This document shows positions 7,730 to 14,411 of a stretch of DNA of 64,000 bases, piece after piece. Made by a program: the position numbers and the translations under genes. The notes beneath the pieces were generated by a model. That model had not been told where the DNA came from. It was given only the letters and a program-made list of their open reading frames with translations, and did not search any database. The stretch is from contig JBAYMT010000003.1 in NCBI GenBank assembly GCA_041663305.1, positions 18,788 to 82,787 of the forward strand. The letters run 5' to 3'. The stretch is from Minisyncoccus sp041663305. Lineage in GTDB: Bacteria > Patescibacteriota > Minisyncoccia > Minisyncoccales > Minisyncoccaceae. Position 1 is the first letter of the stretch; every line of letters starts with the position of its first letter.

Positions 7730-8620
7730 ATGAACAAAAAAATATTAATATTTGGAGTCATCATTATTTTAGTTTTTGTTGGTTCTCTAGTATATTTTAA
7801 TGATTTTAACAAAAAACAAAATCAGCCACCCGTTGCGCAAGTAACATATATTTGTAACGACAACAAAACGATAAATGCAACTTATTACAAGGGCGAAACC
7901 AAAACCGTAAAACCAGGAGAACAACCAATTCAAACCGGCAGTGTAAATATAGTTTTAAGCGATGGTCGTGCTTTAAACTTATTACAAACTATTTCCGCAG
8001 ACGGATCACGCTACGCTAATAGCGATGAAACTTTTGTTTTTTGGGGGAAAGGAAACGGCGCCCTTGTACTAGAAAATAATATTGAAAAAAACTACATAGG
8101 GTGCGTGATAGAAGCTAAAGATCCAGGAGAACTGCCCAATATTTACCATGATGGTACGGTTGGTTTTTCAATCCGCTATCCAAGTGGATATTCAGTCAAT
8201 CCCGATTATCAATACCAAGCCCTTGGTCCAAACAAGGAAATACACGGAACAAAATTTACGGTTTCTCCAAATATTACAAACGGTACCAACTTATCAAATG
8301 ACACGGGAATTTCTATCGAGATCATTCCAAATGCTCAAAACTGCAATGCCGGGCTTTTCCTTCTTGATAATTCAAATGTTAAAACAATAACCGACAATAA
8401 CACTGAATATTCCTTTGCCTCATCTAGTGATGCTGCCGCCGGCAATAGATATGAAGAAAGTGTTTGGGCGTTTTCAAACACCAATTCGTGTATTGCTATC
8501 CGCTACTTCATTCATTATGGAGCTATTGAAAATTACCCTCAAGACACAATTCAAGAATTTAATAAAACATTACTAATCAATCAATTTGATAAGATACGTC
8601 AAACACTTATTGTTCAATAA
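7730..8620 (+). CDS. Membrane-anchored MliC-type lysozyme inhibitor protein
   Basis: A 296-residue protein with an N-terminal membrane anchor (ILIFGVIIILVFVGSLVYF). An MliC domain follows (residues ~35-125): YICNDNKTINATYY, LSDGRALNLLQTISADGSRY, FVFWGKGNGALVLEN and a closing NYIGCV. MliC/PliC domains block C-type lysozyme outside the cell, so this may protect against host or phage lysozyme. The C-terminal ~150 residues form a second extracytoplasmic domain (VGFSIRYPSGYSV, often seen after such anchors) of unknown role. I start at 7730: the frame extends to 7670, but that part is low-complexity spacer. The ribosome-binding site is poor. Confidence 0.85.
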   Translation: MNKKILIFGVIIILVFVGSLVYFNDFNKKQNQPPVAQVTYICNDNKTINATYYKGETKTVKPGEQPIQTGSVNIVLSDGRALNLLQTISADGSRYANSDETFVFWGKGNGALVLENNIEKNYIGCVIEAKDPGELPNIYHDGTVGFSIRYPSGYSVNPDYQYQALGPNKEIHGTKFTVSPNITNGTNLSNDTGISIEIIPNAQNCNAGLFLLDNSNVKTITDNNTEYSFASSSDAAAGNRYEESVWAFSNTNSCIAIRYFIHYGAIENYPQDTIQEFNKTLLINQFDKIRQTLIVQ

Positions 8621-8665
8621 ATAATATTTTACTAAAATAATACTCTACTTTTTTTATCATTTTCT

Positions 8666-8760
8666 TGTCATTGCGCACCCCCTCTGTCATTGCGAGCTCC
8701 GCCTCAGGCGAACGAAGGCTGTGTCCTCCGTAGCCTTATAGCAAAGGAGGAAGCAATCTA
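8666..8760. repeat. TGTCATTGCGAG intergenic repeat, copy 1
   Basis: Two tandem TGTCATTGCG heads (8666 and about 8685), then a CG-rich body ending in GGAAGCAATCT. This is the first module of the composite repeat seen again at 9059, 19588, 24466, 32718, 35472 and 37707. Its GC content stands out from the AT-rich surroundings. Confidence 0.85.
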
Positions 8761-8767
8761 TTTTATC

Positions 8768-8796
8768 TTTACAAAATTAGGAAAATAAACTATAAA
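8768..8796 (+). promoter_or_regulatory. Promoter of the small zinc-ribbon gene
   Basis: TTTACA (8768-8773), 17-base spacer, TATAAA (8791-8796). Confidence 0.75.
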
Positions 8797-8816
8797 TCAA
8801 ACCAGAGGAAACCAAA

Positions 8817-9014
8817 ATGGAAACATGTATTAGATGCGGAGGGGAAGCTAAATCGTTTTTCAGATCAGGCACAGTCGGAAATCAGGTCTGGTTCAGGTGT
8901 CAAAAATGCGAAACAGAATGGCAGGATCATTGCCACACCTGCGGAAGCCTAATGGAAATTCACTGTTCCCTAGACGACGCATTTGCCACCTGCGTAGTAT
9001 GTGGTGGTCAATAA
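8817..9014 (+). CDS. Small double zinc-ribbon protein
   Basis: A 65-residue protein with several CxxC knuckles: CIRCGG near the start, CQKC about 20 residues later, then HCHTC and CVVC near the end. This is enough for two zinc sites. Such minimal zinc-ribbon proteins are common in CPR genomes and lack assigned functions; nucleic-acid or protein binding is likely. AGAGGA stands 9 bases before the ATG. It has its own promoter and terminator and sits between two copies of the intergenic repeat. Confidence 0.75.
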   Translation: METCIRCGGEAKSFFRSGTVGNQVWFRCQKCETEWQDHCHTCGSLMEIHCSLDDAFATCVVCGGQ

Positions 9015-9015
9015 A

Positions 9016-9039
9016 AAGCAGTAACCTGCTTATTTTTTT
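9016..9039 (+). terminator. Intrinsic terminator
   Basis: AAGCAG-TAAC-CTGCTT, then A and seven T. Confidence 0.85.
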
Positions 9040-9058
9040 ATCTTTTATTGTCATTGCG

Positions 9059-9410
9059 CAGCCTCTGTCATTGCGAGTTCCGCCTTAGGCGGACGAAGAC
9101 TGTGTCCTCCGTAGCCTTGGCGAAGGAGGACTGTGTCCACCGAAGCTTTCTTGTTCACCGTAGTCTTGACGAAGGAGAAAGCGTAGGTGGAAGCAATCTA
9201 TTTACCTCGCCTGTCATTCCCGATTTAGTCGGGAATCTACAAAAATGCCTTAAGCCTGCAAAGCAGACTATTTATCTCGCCTCAGGCGGACAAAGTACCA
9301 ATTACTAGTTACTAATTCCTAATTACTAAAATTAAACAATTACTAGTTACAAATTACTGATTACTAATGTTTTACCAATTACTAATTCCTAATCACTAAC
9401 TCACATTGAC
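9059..9410. repeat. Composite intergenic repeat, copy 2 (all modules)
   Basis: About 350 bases without a gene. Modules in order: TGTCATTGCGCAG and TGTCATTGCGAG heads with GTGTCC-(A/T)CCG-(T/A)AGC sub-repeats ending GGAAGCAATCT; a TGTCATTCCCG...CGGGAATCT variant (about 9211-9238); a small palindrome AGCCTGCAAAGCAGACT (9253-9269); and an AT-rich tail of ATTACTAGTTACTAATTCC-type units (about 9298-9403). Confidence 0.85.
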
Positions 9411-9482
9411 AAAACCACCCAAATATCCCATTGTATAAAAGTCTAAAAAGACACTAGTACATTACAAAAAAGGAGGAAAAGA

Positions 9483-10013
9483 ATGCCGATTTGCTATATT
9501 CATGGTATTAACTACACCACCGAAGATATTCTGGAAAAAATGCGGGAAGAAATCATAACCGCAATAATTTCCATTCCCGAGCTTGGTCTCAACGAAGACA
9601 TGGTTTCCGTCTTCTTCCCAGCAGACCAACGCTACATCATGAACGAAGGAGTTTCCATTACTATTATGGGACTCTACGATAAGCCCGAGCGCACCGAAGA
9701 GGTACGAAACATTTTGGCCAGAAATGTTGGAAAGACCATTGAAACCTGGCTCCCCGGAATTCAAATCGAATGTCTTATTTTTCCATTCATCCCTGCTCAA
9801 GGCTTCTGGTGTTCTCAAGATGAGCTCCGCTGCACACATTGCCGACACGAAATCGCCTGGACCATGTCCACTACGGTAATACTCCCCACCGAATGTAATG
9901 GAGAAATTGAAGTCATCGGGTATCCTTGCCAAACCTGTGGCACACTCCACGAAAAGGACGGAAAGCCTATTATGAAAGATGGAAAACCTGTCACACTGAA
10001 AGACGTAATATAA
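9483..10013 (+). CDS. Unknown protein with tautomerase-like N-terminus and C-terminal zinc ribbon
   Basis: A 176-residue protein. Residues 1-110 read like a tautomerase/MIF-type beta-alpha-beta unit (long helix IMGLYDKPERTEEVRNIL followed by strands ending PAQGFW), but without a clear catalytic N-terminal proline after processing (sequence starts M-P-I-C, so Pro2 could serve). The remainder has paired CxxC motifs (CTHC and CQTCG), a likely zinc ribbon. AGGAGG precedes the ATG. A hairpin terminator follows. Fold assignment is tentative; a smaller, related-looking protein is at 20583. Confidence 0.6.
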   Translation: MPICYIHGINYTTEDILEKMREEIITAIISIPELGLNEDMVSVFFPADQRYIMNEGVSITIMGLYDKPERTEEVRNILARNVGKTIETWLPGIQIECLIFPFIPAQGFWCSQDELRCTHCRHEIAWTMSTTVILPTECNGEIEVIGYPCQTCGTLHEKDGKPIMKDGKPVTLKDVI

Positions 10014-10038
10014 CAGAATCAAAGATTCTGCTTTTTTT
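10014..10038 (+). terminator. Intrinsic terminator
   Basis: CAGAATC-AAA-GATTCTG, then C and seven T. Confidence 0.9.
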
Positions 10039-10068
10039 ATTAAAGCCCACAACACTTCCAATTTTTCC

Positions 10069-10092
10069 CAAAAAAATAAAGGCAATCGCCTT
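10069..10092 (-). terminator. Intrinsic terminator of the 10091 gene
   Basis: On the minus strand AAGGCGATTGCCTT forms the stem directly at the stop codon, followed by a T run. Confidence 0.75.
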
Positions 10093-10531
10093 ATGAAATT
10101 TTCTTTTTTAAATACGGCCAGAACGTTTTCGCCGTATGCGGATCACTTTCGATCGTGATGTCAATGAGATAAATTATTGCCTCAAGCGAAGCCGCCTCCA
10201 GGATTTCATTCGGAATACCCGAAAGCGCCTTGACCGGTTTTCCATCATTCATGTAAAGCCGAATCACCATGTCGGCTTCGTCCACCGAAATCGGAGACTC
10301 TGCTTTTCTTTTTAGCTTTATAAAGCTTGTGATCTCACTGATGTCTCCAAGAAGCTCCTGGGCAAAAGCCGAGACAAACGCCTTAGATATGTTCAGCCTC
10401 ATCACTACGTCAATCGCAGTCGTCAGGCCATCATTGCCACTTTCCAAAACCTTAACAACTGTTTCCTCATCCGACGCTCCAACAACCTTGTTTAGGTTTT
10501 CAATAAGTCTTTTTAATTTTTCACTATCCAT
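10091..10531 (-). CDS. Helical protein of unknown function
   Basis: A 146-residue, soluble, mostly alpha-helical acidic protein (LKRLIENLNKVVG, then VSAFAQELLGDISEITSFIK). No cysteines, no membrane segment and no motif I recognise. The ATG follows AAGGAG by nine bases, and the gene has a canonical promoter (10564-10592) and a terminator, so it is clearly a real single-gene unit. Confidence 0.65.
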   Translation of the reverse strand: MDSEKLKRLIENLNKVVGASDEETVVKVLESGNDGLTTAIDVVMRLNISKAFVSAFAQELLGDISEITSFIKLKRKAESPISVDEADMVIRLYMNDGKPVKALSGIPNEILEAASLEAIIYLIDITIESDPHTAKTFWPYLKKKIS

Positions 10532-10563
10532 TCTAAAACTCCTTGGCCAAAGCCACTACCAAT

Positions 10564-10592
10564 TCAATACCCTAAACCAGCACTTATGTCAA
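10564..10592 (-). promoter_or_regulatory. Promoter of the 10091 gene
   Basis: Minus-strand TTGACA (10587-10592), 17-base spacer, TATTGA (10564-10569). Confidence 0.7.
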
Positions 10593-10680
10593 ATTCGCAA
10601 GACATCCATTACTACACAACAAGCTTTTGTAAAAAAACGACCCACCATTTAAGGCGAGTCATAGTTTGTACAATTATTAA

Positions 10681-10725
10681 TATAGTTATAGTATTAAAGT
10701 ATATTTCAATATACTTTTTGTTTTT
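10681..10725 (+). promoter_or_regulatory. Promoter box and hairpin-plus-T-run abutting the start of the HExxH gene
   Basis: Two overlapping TATAGT boxes (10681-10692) are followed by a perfect 8-bp inverted repeat AAAGTATA/TATACTTT (10696-10703 with 10710-10717) and TTGTTTTT. The ATG comes next with no spacing. The hairpin and T run look like an intrinsic terminator or an operator at the start codon. There is no Shine-Dalgarno. Confidence 0.5.
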
Positions 10726-11472
10726 ATGCAACCTAAAATATCATTTAAAGTAGATAAAGAAAAAGATTTTTTATCATATAAGGCATTTTTAAATGATGCC
10801 GAATATAACAAACTGATCTTAGATTGGGCTTTTTTTAATAAACACCCTAACTTGAAAAACTCCATTAAAGAAAGTGACGGTCATTTTATCGGAAACGACA
10901 ATTCTATTAAAAAATTTATCAACGAATATTATTCAAACAACCTGAATAGCATAAAGAGCAATATGAAGGAATATGAAAGAATATGGAATACAAAAAAAGA
11001 TGAATACTTCAAGCTAGTTTCCGAACTATTTAGTAATGATTATTGGCCAAAGGGGGAATACGTTGCATATTCTACAATATGGGGACTATTCCCAAGATTC
11101 TTAGAAGAAAAGTCATTCCAAATTCCAGCAATTTACGAAAAAAAAGACTACATTCAAGTAATTATTGCCCACGAAATGTTACATTTCATATTCTATAACT
11201 ACTTTTTGAAAAACTACCCAAAATACAATATGGAAGGTGATGATTTTTTTATATGGCACATCTCCGAAATCTTCAATTCAATAATACAAAATTCCAAATC
11301 CTGGCTTAATGAGTTTAAAACAGAAGCCCAAACATATCCCGAGCACGATAAAATTATCGAAAATTTAGAAAAAAAGTATAAAAATAGCTCAAACTTCGAA
11401 ACCAAGGAACTAATTGAAGATATCCTAAGTGAAGTAAAGAAAAATCCAAACTTGTACTCCTTTGAAAATTAA
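10726..11472 (+). CDS. Putative zinc metalloprotease-like protein (HExxH)
   Basis: A 248-residue protein, soluble and lysine-rich. Residues ~141-155 contain HEMLH inside a hydrophobic helix (QVIIAHEMLHFIF), the HExxH motif of zinc peptidases. A downstream glutamate helix WHISEIFNSII could give the third ligand in gluzincin fashion. No signal peptide, so a cytoplasmic target is expected. It is first in an AT-rich stretch with three HEPN-like genes and may be part of the same defence or stress module (context only). The family is not recognised, and HExxH motifs can arise by chance, but the surrounding helix pattern is convincing. Confidence 0.6.
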   Translation: MQPKISFKVDKEKDFLSYKAFLNDAEYNKLILDWAFFNKHPNLKNSIKESDGHFIGNDNSIKKFINEYYSNNLNSIKSNMKEYERIWNTKKDEYFKLVSELFSNDYWPKGEYVAYSTIWGLFPRFLEEKSFQIPAIYEKKDYIQVIIAHEMLHFIFYNYFLKNYPKYNMEGDDFFIWHISEIFNSIIQNSKSWLNEFKTEAQTYPEHDKIIENLEKKYKNSSNFETKELIEDILSEVKKNPNLYSFEN

Positions 11473-11477
11473 CTCAT

Positions 11478-11506
11478 TTGCATTCCAAAACCAAAAGTAG
11501 TATAAC
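11478..11506 (+). promoter_or_regulatory. Promoter of the first HEPN gene
   Basis: TTGCAT (11478-11483), 17-base spacer, TATAAC (11501-11506). It would give a leader of about 125 bases that ends in the terminator hairpin at 11610. Confidence 0.55.
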
Positions 11507-11609
11507 AAAGGCAACGAGACGCCAGACGCCCCAATTATTTAAACGAATAGGGAACATGTGCTCACATCCCTCAAATTCCAGTATTCTAATTATCAATACT
11601 TAATTTTTA

Positions 11610-11633
11610 AGCATCTCTTTTGAGATGCTTTTT
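11610..11633 (+). promoter_or_regulatory. Attenuator-like terminator 7 bases before the HEPN start codon
   Basis: AGCATCTC-TTTT-GAGATGCT followed by a T run (to 11633); the ATG is at 11641. Upstream in the leader GGGA...ATGT-GCTC-ACAT-CCC (about 11550-11572) can fold separately. The arrangement of promoter, folded leader, terminator and start suggests attenuation, but it might simply terminate an unrecognised short RNA. Confidence 0.5.
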
Positions 11634-11640
11634 CAAAAAA

Positions 11641-12240
11641 ATGGAAAAAGAAGATCTTCTAAGCCAAATTGATCGGATATTATCAAATTTCAATCGAGAA
11701 GGAATCTCCGAGGCAGTCGAACTATTAAGAATATATGCCGGCGAAAAAAGCTCGTTTTATAAAGGAATCGCAGAACTAAAACCAGAATTATACTGGCATG
11801 AACCAACGGTAGAAACTGCAAAAGGGTTTTTAATCGGATTTAAAAACTTCTTAACAAGTGGACTCAATCAAGGAATTTCAATAGAAAGAAAAGTTCAGAT
11901 TGACACAGTTTCAGACTTACTAGAACAAGCTAATATATTACTTATTTCAAAAGAAATTCATCCAGCAGCACCCACTATGATTATGGGCGCAGCTTTAGAA
12001 GAATTCTTAAGAAATTGGACTGAAGAAGTCATGATTTCTGTAGAAAAAAAAGGAATTGACTCTTACGCAAAAGCATTACGAGAAAATGAGCTAATAGATA
12101 AACAAGACTATAAAGATATAACCTCATGGGCTGGTTTAAGAAATAGTGCAGCTCACGGAATATGGAACGAGGTGGAGGATAAAAAAAGAATAGGTATTAT
12201 GTTAGAAGGAATTAATTTATTTATGAGAAAATATATATAG
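11641..12240 (+). CDS. HEPN-like protein 1 (soluble)
   Basis: A 199-residue helical protein. The C-terminal half carries the HEPN-type active-site pattern: R-x4-H in GLRNSAAHG (R167, H172), preceded by a polar helix with MGAALEEFLRNW. HEPN domains are usually ribonucleases in toxin-antitoxin, abortive-infection and CRISPR-related systems, or RNA-binding if inactive. The first ~90 residues form a separate helical domain. I start at ATG 11641, since the upstream extension crosses the terminator hairpin. Two other HEPN-like genes follow, 28 and 97 bases apart. No nucleotidyltransferase (MNT) antitoxin is adjacent. Confidence 0.7.
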   Translation: MEKEDLLSQIDRILSNFNREGISEAVELLRIYAGEKSSFYKGIAELKPELYWHEPTVETAKGFLIGFKNFLTSGLNQGISIERKVQIDTVSDLLEQANILLISKEIHPAAPTMIMGAALEEFLRNWTEEVMISVEKKGIDSYAKALRENELIDKQDYKDITSWAGLRNSAAHGIWNEVEDKKRIGIMLEGINLFMRKYI

Positions 12241-12268
12241 ACTTAGAAAGTTAAAACTAAAATAAAAA

Positions 12269-13057
12269 ATGGATAACAAAAACATAGACAATATAAACTG
12301 GAAAGATAAATCGATATTTATATTAGGATTTCTCGCTATTTTTGTTGCATTAGCACCTTTTAAAGATGATCTATCTAACATTAAAGTATTAAGCAATCCA
12401 GACTTAACTTTATGGAATTTATTGCTAGTATTTATTGTTATTTTGGTAGTCTCAATTTACTTATACGCATTAAATTATATCAAATACATCTTAGGAAAGT
12501 ATCAAAATAGTATAATATTTAAAATAATTACAGCTTTAGCAGAATTCTGTTATCTGCTCGCTTTACTGCTTCCAATTATTATAGTTTTATGGATACTAAT
12601 GACAAAATTACCATATAGTCCAATTAGTAGCAACAATTGGTCTATTATATTGTCGATAATAAGCATACTTACAACAATTTTTGCGACTTATAAAATTTTT
12701 AAAGTAAAAAAGGAAGCGCTACTAGAACTAGTAGAAGGAAAAAGGATAGTGTATTTAGATAATGCATTAAATTTATACTCTAATGGATTTTACGCCGAAA
12801 CAATCATAGAAATTGGAAAGGTTCTTGAAATATATTTAAAGAAAAAATTACTAGAAAAAGGATTAACCTCTAACTATATGTCATTAGGAAAACTTATAAG
12901 ATTTTCTAACGATGAAAATATAATAAATAGAAAATATTCATCCAGGATTGCAGACATTGTTGGAATGAGAAATAGCGCAGTTCACTCTCAAAAAACAATA
13001 AGTAAAAAAGATGCCGACCTTGCAATCGAGACAATAAAAGAAATATTACTCTCCTAA
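12269..13057 (+). CDS. Membrane-anchored HEPN-like protein 2
   Basis: A 262-residue protein with four hydrophobic segments in residues ~12-145, so the N-terminal half is a membrane domain. The cytoplasmic C-terminal part (about 155-262) is a HEPN-like helical bundle: FYAETIIEIGKVLEIYLKKKL and the R-x4-H motif MRNSAVHS (R234, H239). The N-x-A-H pattern matches protein 1, so the domains are related, but the proteins differ otherwise. Membrane-bound HEPN effectors are known in phage-defence settings; this role is inferred. It lies 28 bases after protein 1, probably in the same operon. No strong ribosome-binding site. Confidence 0.7.
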   Translation: MDNKNIDNINWKDKSIFILGFLAIFVALAPFKDDLSNIKVLSNPDLTLWNLLLVFIVILVVSIYLYALNYIKYILGKYQNSIIFKIITALAEFCYLLALLLPIIIVLWILMTKLPYSPISSNNWSIILSIISILTTIFATYKIFKVKKEALLELVEGKRIVYLDNALNLYSNGFYAETIIEIGKVLEIYLKKKLLEKGLTSNYMSLGKLIRFSNDENIINRKYSSRIADIVGMRNSAVHSQKTISKKDADLAIETIKEILLS

Positions 13058-13154
13058 GTCAAATTTAGTAAATTACATTAAATACAAAAATTTTTAAAGA
13101 AAATGTTTGCCCAAATTGCAAAACACCTATCAATTAACCCCTAAAACATAAAAA

Positions 13155-13763
13155 ATGAACACAGATTACGAAATAGACGAATTGGACAGGTTTATCGATA
13201 TTGTCCGCTCTTTCTACGAAAAGGATGGATTTAATGCTCTTTATATTAAGCTGTTTTCATTGCGCGATTACTTTCGATATTCCGTCTCAGAAATTCGCAC
13301 TCAAGAAGAAAATCTAGAACTAATGAAAAATGGTGAACATAACAATTTTGCAACAAACGAAGAATATCAGGAATCAGAAATGCGAATTTTTTCATGTGCA
13401 ATAAGTTCCTATGGACACATGAGAACCTGTCTCCATTTCGTAAGAATGATATGTAAAGAAAAAGACGACCCACAGTTACTAGCAATAAGAGAAAAATATA
13501 AAAAATGGGCCGAAAATTTAGTTGACAAGAGGGATCGAATTCAAGCTCATCCCCATGAAGAATGGGCAATAGCAGGCGAAGTATCTGGGAGAAATAGCAA
13601 CGGAGAAGTATACTTTAATACAAGAGATTTTACTAAGTCTAGCAAGAGTAGGAAAATAACACTCACTCCTAGAAAAGATTTAGAAATTTTAAGAAGTTAT
13701 TTAAAAGAAATTTCCATATATTTTATTAACGTACTATCTCAAAACCACCAGGTTAAGAGTTAG
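13155..13763 (+). CDS. HEPN-like (AbiV-type) protein 3, tentative
   Basis: A 202-residue soluble helical protein. The possible active site is KRDRIQAHPHEEW (R-x5-H, about residues 126-134), following a long helical segment, as in AbiV/HEPN-like proteins. A conserved-looking helix EMRIFSCAISSYGHMRT precedes it. The match is weaker than for the two preceding genes, and another helical family is possible. The 97-base gap from protein 2 includes a short remnant coding CPNCKTPIN (about 13110-13138), as if a zinc-ribbon gene had decayed there. A clear terminator closes the unit at 13778. Confidence 0.55.
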   Translation: MNTDYEIDELDRFIDIVRSFYEKDGFNALYIKLFSLRDYFRYSVSEIRTQEENLELMKNGEHNNFATNEEYQESEMRIFSCAISSYGHMRTCLHFVRMICKEKDDPQLLAIREKYKKWAENLVDKRDRIQAHPHEEWAIAGEVSGRNSNGEVYFNTRDFTKSSKSRKITLTPRKDLEILRSYLKEISIYFINVLSQNHQVKS

Positions 13764-13777
13764 TCAATTATCAGAGC

Positions 13778-13804
13778 ACTCCCATCCCAAAATGGGAGTT
13801 TTTT
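13778..13804 (+). terminator. Intrinsic terminator closing the HEPN island
   Basis: ACTCCCAT / ATGGGAGT stem with loop CCCAAA, then a T run. Confidence 0.9.
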
Positions 13805-13820
13805 ATATATAAAATCAAGT

Positions 13821-13869
13821 CCCTTTACACTTTTTTACAATTTTAGGCTATTACAAAAACACATTTCAA
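13821..13869 (+). repeat. Dispersed 50-bp element, copy A (promoter-like)
   Basis: Shares TACAC, CAATTTTAGGCTAT and CACA.TTCAA with copy B at 16796-16845, in the same order and spacing. Both copies lie just after an intrinsic terminator. TTTACA (13824) with GCTATT 17 bases on could be a promoter. Confidence 0.5.
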
Positions 13870-13890
13870 GTTGAGATGTTAATTTTTTAC

Positions 13891-13918
13891 TGGACAATAT
13901 TTAAATATATTATATAGT
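13891..13918 (+). promoter_or_regulatory. Promoter of the 13930 gene
   Basis: TGGACA (13891-13896), 16-base spacer, TATAGT (13913-13918), with a second TATAAA at 13918-13923. The ATG is 6-11 bases beyond, so the leader is minimal or absent. Confidence 0.6.
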
Positions 13919-13929
13919 ATAAAAGCACT

Positions 13930-14283
13930 ATGAAAGGATTATGCGTTATTATTAAGGGTGTAATAAGCCCCGAAGACTGCCCAGAGCATCCAGCATATGT
14001 TCATGTCATAGCTCCGTCAGTAAAAGAAGCAAAAGACTGTATTCGTAATTTTTTTGAAGAGTTTCGTGCCAGTGTAGGAGAGGAGATTCTGCTAAAGATA
14101 AAATATATCCCAACGGAAGTTCTCGTCCACACACTAGACAAAAGCGAAATAATCGCATACGATCTCGGAACCCTAAAAGATGACGGAACGTATGAGTGTT
14201 CTGGATTCGCTAGTATGCCAGACTATTTGTCTGATGCGTACCTTAGAATGAGTCTTGAAGAGTGCTTTGAACAAAAGGGTTGA
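13930..14283 (+). CDS. Small protein of unknown function
   Basis: A 117-residue soluble protein with alternating strands and helices (LCVIIKGVISPEDCPEHP, AYVHVIAPSVKEAKDCI, LEECFEQKG at the end). No family recognised. The ATG stands 6-11 bases after -10 boxes and has no Shine-Dalgarno, fitting a leaderless mRNA. It ends with TGA, one of the clear examples that TGA is a stop here. Confidence 0.6.
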   Translation: MKGLCVIIKGVISPEDCPEHPAYVHVIAPSVKEAKDCIRNFFEEFRASVGEEILLKIKYIPTEVLVHTLDKSEIIAYDLGTLKDDGTYECSGFASMPDYLSDAYLRMSLEECFEQKG

Positions 14284-14338
14284 TATCTTATCTTAAAGAT
14301 AATTTAATCGCCCTATTTTTTTTACAAACTCTCGCAAT

Positions 14339-14367
14339 TTGACAAATGACAAATTCTCTAATATAAA
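14339..14367 (+). promoter_or_regulatory. Promoter of the dihydrouridine synthase gene
   Basis: TTGACA (14339-14344), 17-base spacer, TATAAA (14362-14367). Confidence 0.8.
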
Positions 14368-14382
14368 ATTAGTAATATTGGC

Positions 14383-14409
14383 GTGGTTAATAACCGCACC
14401 TATTTTTTT
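14383..14409 (+). promoter_or_regulatory. Hairpin and T run between promoter and start codon of dus
   Basis: GTGGTTAATAACCGCAC can fold (GTG/CAC and GTT/AAC with one bulge) and is followed by seven T; the ATG is at 14412. With a start site near 14374 the whole leader is about 38 bases and consists mostly of this terminator-like structure. Confidence 0.5.
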
Positions 14410-14411
14410 AT

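Noticed and set aside
9048..9308. 86-codon open frame
   Set aside because: It lies wholly inside the composite intergenic repeat; its product is the translated repeat and similar frames appear in other copies.
9298..9403. ACTAATTAC tandem units as a CRISPR array
   Set aside because: Units are short, irregular and AT-rich, without constant-length unique spacers or cas genes.
13077..13138. Short frame ending CPNCKTPIN
   Set aside because: No start codon or ribosome site; at most a remnant of a zinc-ribbon gene.
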